A stretch of DNA of 64,000 nt from the NCBI RefSeq assembly GCF_030253575.1, contig NC_080561.1:11518001-11582000 (forward strand), read 5' to 3'. Shown here piece after piece: positions 11,499 through 23,638 of the stretch (its first letter is position 1; each line of letters starts with the position of its first letter). A program made the translations under genes and the position numbers. The DNA is from Rhododendron vialii. Lineage: Eukaryota; Streptophyta; Magnoliopsida; Ericales; Ericaceae. Below the pieces are notes generated by a model. It was given only the letters and a program-made list of their open reading frames with translations. It searched no databases and was not told the DNA's origin.

Positions 11499-11957
11499 CA
11501 ACTATTGACCCGTATTCGACCCACAACTAGTTTCAACCCACCCAAATCCGTCCATTTGCTACCTCAAAGCATTATAATATTCACTGTTTTTCATGTCTCC
11601 CCTTTTTTTAATAGGAACACAAATTTTATTAAGAATACTTGACAAATGGTACATCGCGTGGGGGGAGAGGGGGAGGGGAATCCAACTAAGAGTTGGGTTT
11701 TCGAGAGGGGGAGGGGAATCCAACTAAGAGTTGGATAAAACACAGGGAATTCAACTATTGACCCACCCATATTTGACCCACAACTAGTTTCAACCTACCC
11801 AAATTCGCTCATTTGCCACCTCTAAGCATTATGATATTCATTGTTTTTTATGTCCCCTTTTTTTTTTAATAGGAACACAAATTTTATTAAGAATACTTAA
11901 TAAATGGTACATCGCGTGGGGGAGAGGAGGAGGAGAATTCAACAAAGAGTTGGATAA
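11499..11957. repeat. 253-bp tandem duplication
   Basis: The unit starting CAACTATTGACCCG at 11499 repeats from 11752 (CAACTATTGACCCAC) with about 90 percent identity through AAGAGTTGGATAAAA. Inside the first unit a block containing GGGGGAGGGGAATCC and AACTAAGAGTTGG is itself duplicated (about 11665-11735). Confidence 0.85.
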
Positions 11958-12673
11958 AAAAAAAGAAAAAGATGAATCAAAACTCACCAACACCCAAAGG
12001 GCTAGGCCCCCAAATCCTAAAAACCACGTGGGCCTAGCCCAAAACAAGAAAAAGAAAACCCTGCCTTTCAAACACCGGCAACAATCACGCACCGCGGCCA
12101 CCACACACAACCACCTCCACCAACCCAAGCCACTGTTATTCATGTCGCCCTCCTCTTCCTTGTTTAGTCAACGGTGAATGTCACATATTTTCAAATAGCG
12201 GTAGCTGACTTCGTAGCCCTAGCTGGAGTACTGAATGATACGTAGCAAAAATCGAGTGTAGTGACTGTTAATTTGTGAAAATAATTTTTGGGGCCAGTGC
12301 ACTTAAAGTGGCCATAGCGGTCACGTAGCGTCCGTGTAGTGGGCAAAAATTTGAAAAAAATCGATACGTAATGAAAACCGACAGATATGGGTGTGAATTT
12401 TGGATAGCACCAGTATAACAGTTTTTAGTGGTATTGAAAATTTGAAAATCCCTTACGTAGCGGTGGGTATTTAAACCTCTAAGTAATACGAGATTCTTCT
12501 TTTTCAATACTTTTATGCAGTTTGCTACTAGTTTATATTTATCTCGATCTCACCTTGACGAATTCCCTTCCTCCTGTTTGAAGTTCCTAACGTAATTTCG
12601 TCGTTCTACAGAAAATTTAAGTGTTCAACAATTTAATTTCAATGCATGATATCGTCCTAGCCAAATTCAATTT
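11958..12673. other. Intergenic, nothing recognised
   Basis: Short reading frames without family resemblance. The stretch 12180-12510 has repeated GTAGC/ACGTAG motifs but no definable repeat unit. Confidence 0.35.
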
Positions 12674-12987
12674 GGGCGCTGCTATTCGCAGCCCTTTATT
12701 TTCTCTCATAGTCCACTACATTTCGGTAAATGGTTGTTGAAAATCATACATAACATTTCGGTAAATTGCTGTTGAAAACAAGATTATATTTCGGTAACTA
12801 TATGTCGAAAATATGTTCAACTTTCGGTAAACCATACATTTTCGATAAATAGCTGTTGAAAAAAATATTATATTTCGGTAATTGGATGATGAAAATATAT
12901 CTCAATTTCGGTAACTAAATGTCGAGTATAATTGAAAATTTTTAACGGGCTATGGAAGAAAATAAAAGGTTGCGAATAACAGCGCCC
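12674..12987. mobile_element. TIR element with internal 33-bp minisatellite
   Basis: Ends are inverted repeats: GGGCGCTGCTATTCGCA on the left and, on the right, the complement of GGGCGCTGTTATTCGCA, continuing for about 40 bp. Flanks TTCAATTT and TTGAATTT look like an 8-bp target duplication with one mismatch, which would fit hAT. The interior (about 12719-12935) is a degenerate tandem array of about seven units beginning TTTCGGTAA and containing TGTTGAAAA or TGTCGAAAA. Confidence 0.65.
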
Positions 12988-13247
12988 TTGAATTTTGTTT
13001 ATCTTAATTAATTACACTTTGTACTAATTATTTTTATTTCCTAACAATCCTTCATAAAACTTAACCAATACAACATTGCCACTTGTCATCACGTGAGGCA
13101 TTCTCAACGAAGGACCCTTTTGTTTACCGATGAAAGTATAGATAAAGTTGAGTGCAAAAATCATTTTCCCATACATCCCCTTTTGATGTCGAGAAATGAG
13201 AAGGGATGAGATTAAAAAATAGGAGCTCTCCTCAACCAATTCTCATA

Positions 13248-13483
13248 CTCCCTCCGTCTCAAAATATTTGATATTTTTTGATATTTGCGCCGTTCTTTAA
13301 ACTTTTATATCTCTTAATTTATGATATTTTTTATAATTTTAAAAATTTTGTATTATAGATCTAATCGAGAACTATCAAACAAGATTCATATTGCATATTG
13401 TTGGAGATTTATATTGGAAGATACAAACGATTGAAAACTGACACAAATATCGAAAAAGTCCAAATAATATGGGACGGAGGGAG
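13248..13483. mobile_element. Stowaway MITE, 236 bp, TSD TA
   Basis: Classic Stowaway ends: CTCCCTCCGTCTCAAAATA on the left and TATGGGACGGAGGGAG on the right, flanked by TA on both sides (13246-13247 and 13484-13485). Tc1/mariner-derived, no coding capacity. Confidence 0.92.
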
Positions 13484-13689
13484 TAATTTTTTGCTAAATT
13501 AGGTGAGGAAGGAAAATGGCCCATCAAATTTTTTTTTTTTTCATTTCTCTCCAAAATACTCAATCCAAGTGAGTGATTTGTCAAGAAACTATAACCCTTT
13601 CTTTTACTCCATTCCAAATTGTTTGCAGGGTCGTAAAATATTTTTTCGACCAGAATTCAAAAAATTACATAAGTAGATAGAACTCATTG

Positions 13690-13810
13690 ATACCAATTGT
13701 GAGTGTTTTGAAATCCCGCTATCCAATGGGGCCGTTAAAGTTAGGGGTTCTATCAATTCGACGGTGTCAAGTGATACTCACTACTAGTTGGGGGGCATTG
13801 TGAAATTAAC
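13690..13810. repeat. Fragment of the 5.4-kb dispersed repeat
   Basis: Contains GTTAAAGTTAGGGGTTC, TCGACGGTGTCAAG and GGGGGGCATTGTGAAA, the motifs shared with 5437-5775, here closer together and rearranged. It ends about 110 bp upstream of the SWIB start codon, so it may form part of that promoter. Confidence 0.5.
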
Positions 13811-13917
13811 TCAAACTCTACAGGCACAAAACGTTAAAAAAACCTCTTATCCCTTCGCATTCCACTCCACTATCTAGTCTAGAGAGAGAAGAAGGTTTTT
13901 GAGAGCGAGGGCAAAAA

Positions 13918-16171
13918 ATGGCGGTTTCCCTGGGCGTGTTTTCGAGTTTCGCGGCCGTCGAAACGGCGTCGCCGACCAAGTCATCTTCGTCAACGTCTTC
14001 CCGTTTCGGAGTTCGTTCGGTTCCTTTCGGATCCCGAGTCAACCTGCGCAGTGCACGCACCGTAACATCGGCCGCCGCGTCGAAGCCGGCGACGGAGGCC
14101 GCCGGGAAGGGAGAGCCGAAGGGGATCATGAAGCCCCGGAGGGTGTCCCCGGAAATGCAAGCGTTCCTCGGCGGCGTCCCCGAGATCGCTCGCACCCAAG
14201 CCCTCAAGGAGATTTGGGCTTATATCAAAGAACACAATCTTCAGGTCTTTCTCTCTCTCTCTGAATATATGTATTATGCACAGGAAAGTACGTACTCTGT
14301 TTATGTAAGCATCCTGAAAACCTAGCACTGGTTTATTTTCTTGCTTTAAATGGGCTTACGTCGAATAGCACAATCTCTAGGTCTCTTTCTCTCCCTGCGT
14401 ATATATGGACACACAGGTCTCTGTCTCTGTTTGGTTTGGGTTTTAGATAGAGAAATGAGAAGAGAAAACTTATTGGGGACGGTGTGCAGAGACATGGGTT
14501 TTTTCTAGAGACCCAAAGCGAACATTAGTGTTCTAGCACGATAGGACGGGGATTCTAACCAATAAGATGGGGTAACTAGACGCAAAGCTGAGGAGAGAAA
14601 GAAAGATTAGGTTTAGGAGCCTTTCCTTGCCTTTAGTTGATTGAAGACTAGCTGCTTCGCTTTTGATAAGCCATATATGTGGCTAAGTTTGGTTCGGTAA
14701 TGAAATAGCCGAGGTTTCTTGAGCCTTAAGTGTTAGAGCAAAAGAGGGAAAGAAAATGGTTTTCTTTATACGATTACTTCAGTTAATGAACTGCTCACTG
14801 GAACTACTTGACTAGATATTATGTTTGTATTAGCATATCCTGAAAACCTAGTGCTGATTTGTTTTCGTGCTTTGATTGTTGGTTCTATGGGTGTTTTTTC
14901 AAAAATGCTATGGACACAGATGAAAAGGCACAGATTTGGACATGAATCTTATACGCATCCAATTTCTGTGGGCCCTATATCTATTGTATGTGTGTACTTC
15001 TATCTATGTCTGTAGCATGGCTTGGGTTTTCTTAGGTGGATTTGCGTGTTGTTTTGTTGTACATCAGCAGATGGATTTTGTACGTTGTTTTGTGTATTTA
15101 TTTTTGGATTGTTGGTGTTTTTGGATTGAACTTGGCCTTTTTTCCCGACAAATTTGGGGGCTTTAGTGAGTTAGGAACTTGACCAATTAAAAAGTTGTCA
15201 TTTTCTTTTACATACACTGGATTTCAGAGATTTCTCTGATGCTGGTTTTGTCATAGTTTGTTTTAATGAGATTATTAGTAGAAAAGACAAAATTCCCCCG
15301 TTTCTATGAAGGGGTGTGTGTGGGTTGCCCCTTGTATCGATAGTCTCGTAGAGGGTAGAGCCTATTCAGAGTTTTTGCAAGCTTTGACTATAGTAACTGT
15401 GATTAATATAGTGACATATCTGCACCTGGTTTCTCACATGCCAAGGAATTAGATGTTATTGTGAATGTTGTATTTTTAGTTTCTGGTTATATATCTTATA
15501 CATTAAAGGAAATCTAGTCTGTTTGCTTTCATCAGGGTTTTGGTAATGTTATTAGATATAACCCCGTCATTGATCTTGTAGAACTATCATTTTGTCGTGC
15601 AACTGTGATTTGCCTTTCTCTCTATGTGCTAACAGTTATAGGTTAACATATTAGTTTCATGCTAACATATGGCTTCGTCTTATGGAGAGAAGAACAGAAC
15701 TACATGCAGATATGTGTCTTATAGAACTTCAAACGCCCTATTATATTCCAAGAATCAAGACAGGAGCAAAACCTTTTTCTATGATAGCCTGATAGGGCAC
15801 TTGCAGGAGTAATACTGGGTTGAAGTTGATAGCAAAATGTACTGACGGGCCATATATTTGCTATCAGAATTACGTCAACTGAGAACTTGGCAAAAATAGG
15901 ATCTTCAAATTTTACAAAAAGCTAGTTGTTTTGTGATTTTTGTGCTGTGATATTCTTTCTTCTGCACTAAAATTAGAAATTGCTTTTGATTTTTGCTCTA
16001 CGCTTTTACCAGCCGTTTCATGCTGACATGTTTTGTTTTTTATCTTGTTAGGACCCTCAAAACAAGAAGATCATTGTCTGTGATGAAAAGCTGAAGAAAA
16101 TTTTTGCAGGGAAAGAACAAGTTGGGTTTCTTGAGATTGGAGGATTGATCAGTCCTCACTTTCTAAAGTGA
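13918..16171 (+). CDS. SWIB/MDM2-domain protein, organelle-targeted
   Basis: Two exons, 13918-14244 and 16052-16171, joined in phase 0 by a GT-AG intron of 1,807 bp, give a 148-residue protein. Residues 1-55 are rich in Ser, Ala, Arg and Val with few acids, as in a chloroplast (or dual) transit peptide. Residues 69-148 form a complete SWIB domain: KPRRVSPEMQAFLGG, then TQALKEIWAYIKEHNLQ ending exon 1, then DPQNKKIIVCDEKLKKIF and the GFLEIGGLISPHFLK end in exon 2. Length and intron position match the small plastid SWIB proteins of Arabidopsis. In that family, stand-alone SWIB proteins are linked to nucleoid or chromatin-like DNA compaction; the role here is inferred. The ATG is the first in its leader and follows AAAAA. 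Confidence 0.93.
14245..16051 (+). other. SWIB intron 1
   Basis: T-rich intron of 1.8 kb with GT at 14245 and a T-rich tract before AG at 16050-16051. No inserted element recognised; several short open frames inside are not coding. Confidence 0.85.
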
Positions 16172-17299
16172 GCCTTTTGCAGGAGATTGGAGATTGAATT
16201 TTGGAAGTCATCCCATGAATCTGTTTTTTTGGGTAAAAGGGGGGTCGGTTTTCGGTTGGCAATGCCCTAAATGCGTCGTAGCGGTCTATTTGCACTTCTT
16301 TTCAGATGCCTTCATACAAAGTCGTGCTCTATTTTGGTTCTATATAGAGCTCTTTTGCTTGTCTTTATATGTAGGCTTCGGAATGCAATGTTTGTAGTGA
16401 CTGTCGATTTCAGGTTTGGTTATCTTGTTAACTTCTAGAGGAACGTATGCAACATTTAGGAGATGTTTATTTTAATGACCTTTAGATCTCTATGAGCTTG
16501 TTAAGCCTTCCATGAAGATTTCACAGTGAGGGTCCACATTACATCGATTGGCTTGTTAAGGCCACCAATATTCGTACACACGAATGCGTGTGATTGTGCA
16601 TTTGTGTGTGCATGTGCTTTAATGGTTTCGGCAAAACCTCGACAAGACTGAATTACTAGCGTGATTCAATTTGACCAAATGTGATCTGTGACATGTGATC
16701 AGCATTAAGATGATGCTTTGTGCCTCTTTTATTCTCTGTTTGATCGTTTGATAGCCCTCTCTTGGATGATGAGTAACCCAGAATTTTACAGACTAACCAT
16801 CATTTTGGAAAAAAATAGAAAATCCATCAATGCTTTTTGAATATAAAAAGAGAAAAATAGATGAAATTGTGAGATGAAGATGAACAATGATTGTAGTAAA
16901 CTTTTAGAAAACAATTGAAATAAAGTTGTGGAGACGTGCAATTGAAGTTTTTCTTTTTGAAGTTAATAAAACAAATACTAAATCCTATTTAAAGTACAGG
17001 TCTTGAATGGCTAAACATAAAAAAAATTTAAAAAGAAAAAGAAAAAAAGAAGAAAATTTACGAGCTGGCTGATCTTGTACAATTTCTTCCAAGAGATCAA
17101 GGGGTCAAATATTGCGGAATGCAAAAATTAGTTATTAGTTCTCCTGTTTATGATTTATGAGTGTTTATTCCGTTGGCTTATTTTTTTCACGTATTGTATT
17201 GTTTCTTAGCTTATTTTGTACCGGGCTTGGATTATTTTGAAGAAAGGCGTGTTGTCAATTCATTCCCTCTCAGCTCCCAGCGCACTAAGGGGGCGTTTT
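16172..17299. other. SWIB 3' region and intergenic DNA
   Basis: The first 300-400 bp are presumably 3' UTR; no clear polyadenylation signal was singled out. The rest is AT-rich intergenic sequence without recognised features. Confidence 0.4.
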
Positions 17300-17672
17300 C
17301 ACCAAATAATGAGTTGTTGACCACAATTTTTTAATTTTGTTCTTATTCATATTTTTTCTGCGTTTGTTAGTTTTGCGCCAAAATTTTATATATTAAACAT
17401 TCATGTCAACGAGAGGAATCAAAAAAATGAAAAATTATGACTTTTATACAAATATTTGAGAAATATCAAAGGAAAAAAACAGCTTTCGGGCTTTTTTTTT
17501 TTGGATATTTCAAAAAATACTTATGTAAAAGTCATAATTTTTCACTTTTCCGATTCCACTCCTCAAGACAAACCCATAATAATATATAAAAGTTTGGCGC
17601 CAAACTAAAATATGCGAAAAAAATTTGAATAAGAACAAAATCAAAAAATTGTGATCCACAACTAGTTACAGT
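17300..17672. mobile_element. Fold-back element with arms of about 165 bp
   Basis: The left half (GACCACAATTTTTTAATTTTG, TTTTGCGCCAAAATTTTATATA, AATTATGACTTTTA) recurs inverted in the right half (TAAAAGTCATAATTTTT, AAAGTTTGGCGCC, CAAAAAATTGTGATCC). The arms meet near 17490. No coding capacity. Related fragments occur near 11.1 and 48.7 kb. Confidence 0.75.
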
Positions 17673-17763
17673 ATATATTATGGGTTCTGAGCCCACCATC
17701 TTTGCCGAAAAATCCCTATTTTAGATATACAACCAACACAGAAAGACTCTTTCTCATGCCTAG

Positions 17764-19446
17764 TGTAAAGTCCTATGTATTATTTTCATTTTTCTCTAAT
17801 TAATAGTTAATGTAGAGTGTCATATGTGATGCGTATTTCATTAACGTAGTTGTACGGATAAACGTGTCTTCATGTGTGGGACATTCGGTGGATAGTTAAG
17901 TTATGAGTTTCGGCGTTGAAATGATGTTTGGAGATGTTGGTAGCGAACGGAGTTTGATTCGATGAATGTTGGCAAAATTCTGAAAATTTCGGACTTGTAC
18001 CGGTAAAGTCATTTCCCAATTCCGGTACATGTTGACCAATGACTTTCCGTTCAGCACATTTGTGACCTGTACTGGTACAGTCATTTCTCAGTACCGGTAC
18101 ACCTTGCAAAAATCTTGAATTTTCAGCACGCGATTCAGATCACTATAAATACACCCCTTTACCATTTTTCACACTCAAACCCATTATATTGACCTAGAAA
18201 CACCCCCTCTCACCTACCCCACTCAACAAATCCCTTGATTTCTATCTCAAATCTTCAAGATCCAAGTGCTTTCTACTTCAAACACACTTGATTCTCGCGT
18301 TTGGTGAACAAGGGGTAAGTTAGTATGTTCTTGCTCTCACTCCTTGACTCTCAATCACGTTTTTTCTCTTTCTCCTCTCAATTACTTGTTGATCCACACT
18401 TATTTATCTTGTTTTTGGGTTATATCTACTCTAAATTTTGTAGCAAAATTTGGGAGAAGCTTGTTCTTGGTATATTCGAGCTTGTAGCACTTGGTATACT
18501 TAGGGTTTTACTCAAAAGCAAAACCCACTTTGGTAGGGATTTCTCTCTTTCTCTACATGTTATGTGGTGATTTCGTGCGATGTTAGCGTTTAACTGCTAT
18601 ACATGGTTCAAGTGGAACACATTGGGGTTTGAGGATTACATATTCCTATAAAAGTTGCATTTTTGTCTTGATTGTTGTAACCCATGAGTTATTGGTGATG
18701 TATTAGTTAATGTTGATACGTGTGGAATGAATAAATGGTTTCAATGTCGATCATGATAATATTGTGGTTGTCGTTGGGAAATATAAGTGTGAGTTTACTG
18801 TATTGCAAGGGGTGGAAATACAAAATCGTAAAGGGTGAAGTTTACTGTAATGCAAGGAATGGAAATACAGAATTGTAAGGGGTGCAAATGCAGTGGGAGG
18901 TGTCTGTGTGAGTGCTTTTATACTAGTAAATGGTGTTGGTATGTAAGGTTATTGGATTTACCATTGTGTGCTAATTCCTTGTACTCTAATGATTTAGAAT
19001 GGTTGTTAATTCACTACTAGCAAAAGGATTTGCCATTTAGCATGATTCACTGTGTCCACGCTTATCATCTCATTCACATATGGATTTTGCAGAGATTTTC
19101 CTACTAGACTAGTATAGCTTAACCTATCATCATTTTCAGGTTCAAAAGTTGGACAATAGCTCGCATGTTCTGTAGGCTTGGATCAAAGAATCATGTTTTG
19201 AAATGATTTTCTTTTGACAAAAATGTATTTGTAACTTAACTTTCTTAACCTCTTTTGACTGAAATATTTTCGCATTGTACTTAAGTAATTTGGGGCCGGA
19301 GTGCAATTGATGTAATTTCTTTAAACTTTGGGGTTAAATTGTAAGATAAACTATTGAGAATTCTCTTTTGGGTATTATTTATGTAATGCGATGATCTTAT
19401 TTCCGAAAAGGATTATTAATTCATGTTGAAAATCGAGAGCGTGACA
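17764..19446 (+). mobile_element. Solo LTR, 1,683 bp, TSD CCTAG
   Basis: Starts TGTAAAGTCC and ends GAGCGTGACA, bounded by perfect 5-bp duplications CCTAG at 17759-17763 and 19447-19451. There is no internal retroelement sequence, so this is a solo LTR left by LTR-LTR recombination. A TATAAA at 18144-18149 and pyrimidine-rich leader-like DNA suggest transcription toward higher coordinates. Its last 30 bp match, in reverse complement, the first 30 bp of the solo LTR at 31310, so the two belong to one lineage, probably Ty3/gypsy. It carries two palindrome pairs at 17996-18104. Confidence 0.9.
17996..18104. repeat. Two pairs of TACCGGTA-type palindromes
   Basis: Palindromes centred on CCGG or CTGG start at 18000, 18022, 18072 and 18094: two pairs, each 22 bp centre to centre. 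Each pair encloses AGTCATTT(C)TC/CC. The pairs sit upstream of the LTR TATA box at 18144. Confidence 0.9.
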
Positions 19447-19451
19447 CCTAG

Positions 19452-19849
19452 CAACTCTACAACCTTAAAATTTATTACTGGAAGTACAAAAAAGATAGTC
19501 CAAAATGGTTCGGACATGCAGAGCTGCTCATACCAAGGCAAAAAATCAATAATGGGAGAACCAAAAATGTAGTTAGAGCTTGTAACTCATAAAACCGACT
19601 TCCATCAGTAAAAGGATTGTCTCTATCCATCCGTGTATATTCTTCCCAAACTCCCACTCCTCCGAGCAAATATGTCTCGTAGGTAACTGGTTCACTGCTT
19701 TCGGTGTCGCACTATGGCTTAGACCCATTTGTCTAAACATAGCCCCATTGTCATAAGGAACTCGAATATGTACACCGTCCTGTATTCTTCCGAGAACTCC
19801 AACTCCAAGCAAAATCGTTCTGAACCCTATAAAATGGGCCATGATTCTG
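19452..19849 (-). other. PP2C 3' UTR region
   Basis: Sequence downstream of the PP2C stop codon on the minus strand. It should contain the 3' UTR and the polyadenylation site, and it directly abuts the solo LTR. Open frames in it show no family resemblance. Confidence 0.5.
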
Positions 19850-22800
19850 TCAGTTCAAACTTCGTTGGGTTCTCTTTGCTAATGGAAATGTGTCATCAAT
19901 TTCCTCTATGGTTTCATCCGTGTTGGAGAAGATGTCAACAGGAGCAGTTGTGCAGCCAATAGAACTTTGTTTAAATCTGCCATTGGTGGAGCCTTTCTGA
20001 TGGTCAAGATACATCACAATCACGGTGATATCATCGTGGAAATGACGCCTAGTCCCCTTCTCGATTTTTCGTATGTCATTGTATCTGATCTCCTTTTTCT
20101 TTGCAGCCTCCTGAAGAGCAGCTCCCACTAACCTCTTGGCTATTCCCTGCAAGTGTTTCACCAATCAATTATTCATACTGACACACCTTAGTAAAATGAT
20201 CTTCAGGATTGCCTAGAATAAATGCCAAATAAATCCTATATTCAACGTATGGGAAGCAGGAACAATTTCTAAGTTCTTTCCTCATATTTGGCATCTCAAG
20301 AAATCATTGTCACAAACATAAAAGTATAAGCAGCGTCCGGTTATAACAACATTCTACAATATGAGACGGACAGACAGCTAATCAAGCGCAATTAACAGAG
20401 AAAAACAACTATTTTCAAAACCGAAGGCACTAAACAAATGGGTCAAATTTTAATTATTGCCAAACTATACAATTAGTTAAGCTAGTGACCAAACTGGGAA
20501 TGCACTATATAAAAGGGAAATCCATCCAAGAATATCTGTAATGAAAAAGTGGAAAAGAAAAAATTCTATCGTTCAGAGCTGGGCACTCACCGCTCTTGGG
20601 TTTTTCAATACAATCTCAACTGCTTCTTCATCGCTCAATTGTTCCCACAGGCCATCTGAAGCAAATATCAAAAACAAGTCGTCAGGCCTAAGCTTTCTTA
20701 TGAGAATTGAGGGCTCTGCAGTCAATACAGGTCCTTTCAAGGGAATAAGGTGTCCAAACTGCCGGAAAAGTGGGTCTCTGTTGAACTCAGGTTTCTTCAA
20801 GTAGACGTCTCCAATAGATCTCGATACCTGAAAAAGACAAAATGACACAAATCAGAACGTCCATCACTCGCTTTTATGCTTTTAAATAATAAGCCATGTA
20901 CAAGAAAAAGAAAAGTTCACCAAACAAAAGAAATACACGACTTCAGTTACCATACAGAATATTCAATAGTCACTCAACAAAGAATGGAAGGATATGAAAA
21001 TACAAAATTTTTGGAAGTTCAATGAGCTTCATGTGAATTTACGGCCATATCTCTTGCAGATGCCAAGATGGACAGGAAGAGGGGTAGATATGGCCACTTA
21101 GTCCCGTTATTTTCCTTCATGAGAACTTAGCTGGATGATATGCTGGACCAATGGTCCAAAAGGCATGTGATTCCTTGAAGAGTCCCGTCAGAACATATTT
21201 GATCTCTGTGTATGAGGGGCATGGCAAATTCCTTCTTATAAAGCTAAAACAAGAGATAAAAATAAAGCAATAGGAGTAGCAAGATATGGGGCCAGTATCA
21301 GATGCTCGACATACTTTGTTTATTTTATTTTGAAGTGAAAAGGAAGCAAAAAAGATCAGGGGAAGGAACAATACAGAAGAGGGAAACTAGTAGTATTTAA
21401 GTAAAATAGCATGCATGCAAGTAATAACATCCAACACAACAATTTGTGCATCATCTTCACTTAGAGCGATTTACTTGGCATAAGTAATCTGAGATTCTTA
21501 ATCTCCTTCATACTGAGGCAGAAGTTCCGCTACAGATTTTCTATGATCTCCACTGTATTAATATTTAACCATATGATACATGCACAATATTTACATACAA
21601 TATCCACAAGTATGGCCATCCAAGGCTCGTCCGTTTCGCATATCATTGATAAAAAAGAATGATTAAGCGAAGGAATATGCAAAATGGGATAGGATAAACA
21701 AGAGGGAACTAGCATTCTAAGGGGAATGCAAAATCTGAACTTACATCTGCTCACCACAAATTCTCACTTAGTACCACGTCTACTGTCGGCAAATGGCCAA
21801 CCATCTATAAATGTCATTTCACAAAATCCTGACATTCCCTCGACCAGTACAAGACACCTTGACCAATACAACTATTTTATTGATGACTAGAGATGAAATT
21901 TTAGCATTTGATTATTGATAGTCAAACAACAGAGAAGATCCTAAAACGCCTGAGTCCCACGTGACATGCATGACTTTGAAGAACATTTAGCATGGCCGTG
22001 GATGATAAGACAATACAACAACATTGACCGAGCTACTCACGGGGGGAGGGGGGGTAGGAATTGCACCAAATATACATCAAAGACGTGATTGAAGACATTG
22101 TATCCAAGAGGCAAGAGCAATAACAGAGCCTTAATGTTCATACACTGTCAATAAAAGAACACTCACAGGGTTGAGATATGATTCCAATGAAACCCTCTTG
22201 AAAACAACTGACTAATTTAAGCAAACAATAGTTACGCTAATCAATCACCAAAAGCACAAATTATGTTCCAGACAAACAGTTGCAAGTACCTGAATTATGC
22301 CCTTGATTCTCCAAACTCCTTGACAATTTATTACTACAGTAGAATCATCAGGATGAAGAGCCTTGACCTCCTTCCTCACCTCCTCGCAAGCAACGTTGTG
22401 ATCCTTGGACAAACGTTCCGCCACCACTTTTCTCTTCTGCCCCTGGGAAACAGTCCGGCCAAGAACTGCCCTGGAGTCTCCAAGATTCGCCACATATAAT
22501 GCATCATGTGAAATGGCACCAACTAGACAACATGAACCAACTGAAGCAATATTCGGCTGGACTGGCAAAGATTGCTTCACCAAATGAAGAAACTCTTCCT
22601 CTGTGGCACTAAATGCCTTTTTTATCACATCCGCTGATAGTCCCCCATGCTCAGTCACAAATTCTACAGAAAATGCAATACAATCATCAAGGAGATGCAG
22701 AAAGTGCATAATCTCAAACGGTACATGTTTTGGTTAACCGGAATCAAGCTGTAATGGAATTGTCACAATTTACAATCCAAATGTAATTGATTGAATGTCT

Positions 22801-23582
22801 GTATGGAATGATCGCTTTGGAAATCATTTTGATGTGGAACTGATAAAATGTACATTACAGATGGAATGATCAGCCAGCAATTTAGTGGAATGGTCATTCC
22901 ACAGGGAGGCTAATGTCTCTCTAAAATCATTTCAGCGAACCGAACACTCTGCATGAGAAAAATTTGTACTGCTTTTTTGATAACTCACGGTGTCCGGGCC
23001 AGCTTATGCGGACCTCGACTAATCCCTAAGGACCCAATCCCACCCATTCGCAAGCAGCGAGTCCAATTAAAAATCCTAAGCAAAGCCCTGTATGGTCTGG
23101 GCCGTCTGGCCCATGAAACCTGATTGCACGTGTGATCTTTCGAAGCTGAGACCTAGCAAAGCAAACAACCCTAAGTGCATAATCTGTACTACTTGAGAGT
23201 TGGAAATAAAGAATGAATTGAGTGCACGTGCAAATTACACTCTTCTGATCAAATTATACTAGAACCAGATAATATCGATGGCGCCAAATGTCAGCGAGTA
23301 TACAACTAAAACAAACAGTAGGTAAAATGACAAATTCAAAGATTTGGCCTAAACTTTTTCTCGATATTTTTTTGGTTCCTTCTCTAAATTGTCGCCAATT
23401 TCCGTTAAATTTATCGAATTAAATTATTCGCATCGACTCAACGAGAGATGTTGATAGGTAAAAAATGATGACAGAAAACAAAAACAAAGAAAAAATTCCA
23501 CCAATAATTTGCCCAAAAACTAAACCAAAGGTCACTAAAATAAATAATACCAGCTACTTAGAGAGGGAGAGATGTTAGGGTT

Positions 23583-23638
<56 letters not shown>

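Noticed and set aside
12719..12935. CRISPR-like repeat/spacer pattern
   Set aside because: Units are contiguous and degenerate, inside a TIR element in a plant nuclear sequence; it is a minisatellite.
13899..14264. Alternative + and - frames over SWIB exon 1
   Set aside because: GC-rich exon shadows; only the frame starting at 13918 gives a SWIB domain continuing across the intron.
17811..17817. TGTAGAG as the start of the 17.8-kb LTR
   Set aside because: Flank GTTAA does not match the right flank; moving the start to TGTAAAG at 17764 gives a perfect CCTAG duplication.
19475..19842. Minus-strand frames downstream of the PP2C stop
   Set aside because: They lie in the 3' UTR region and show no family resemblance; the PP2C C-terminus is complete at 19850.
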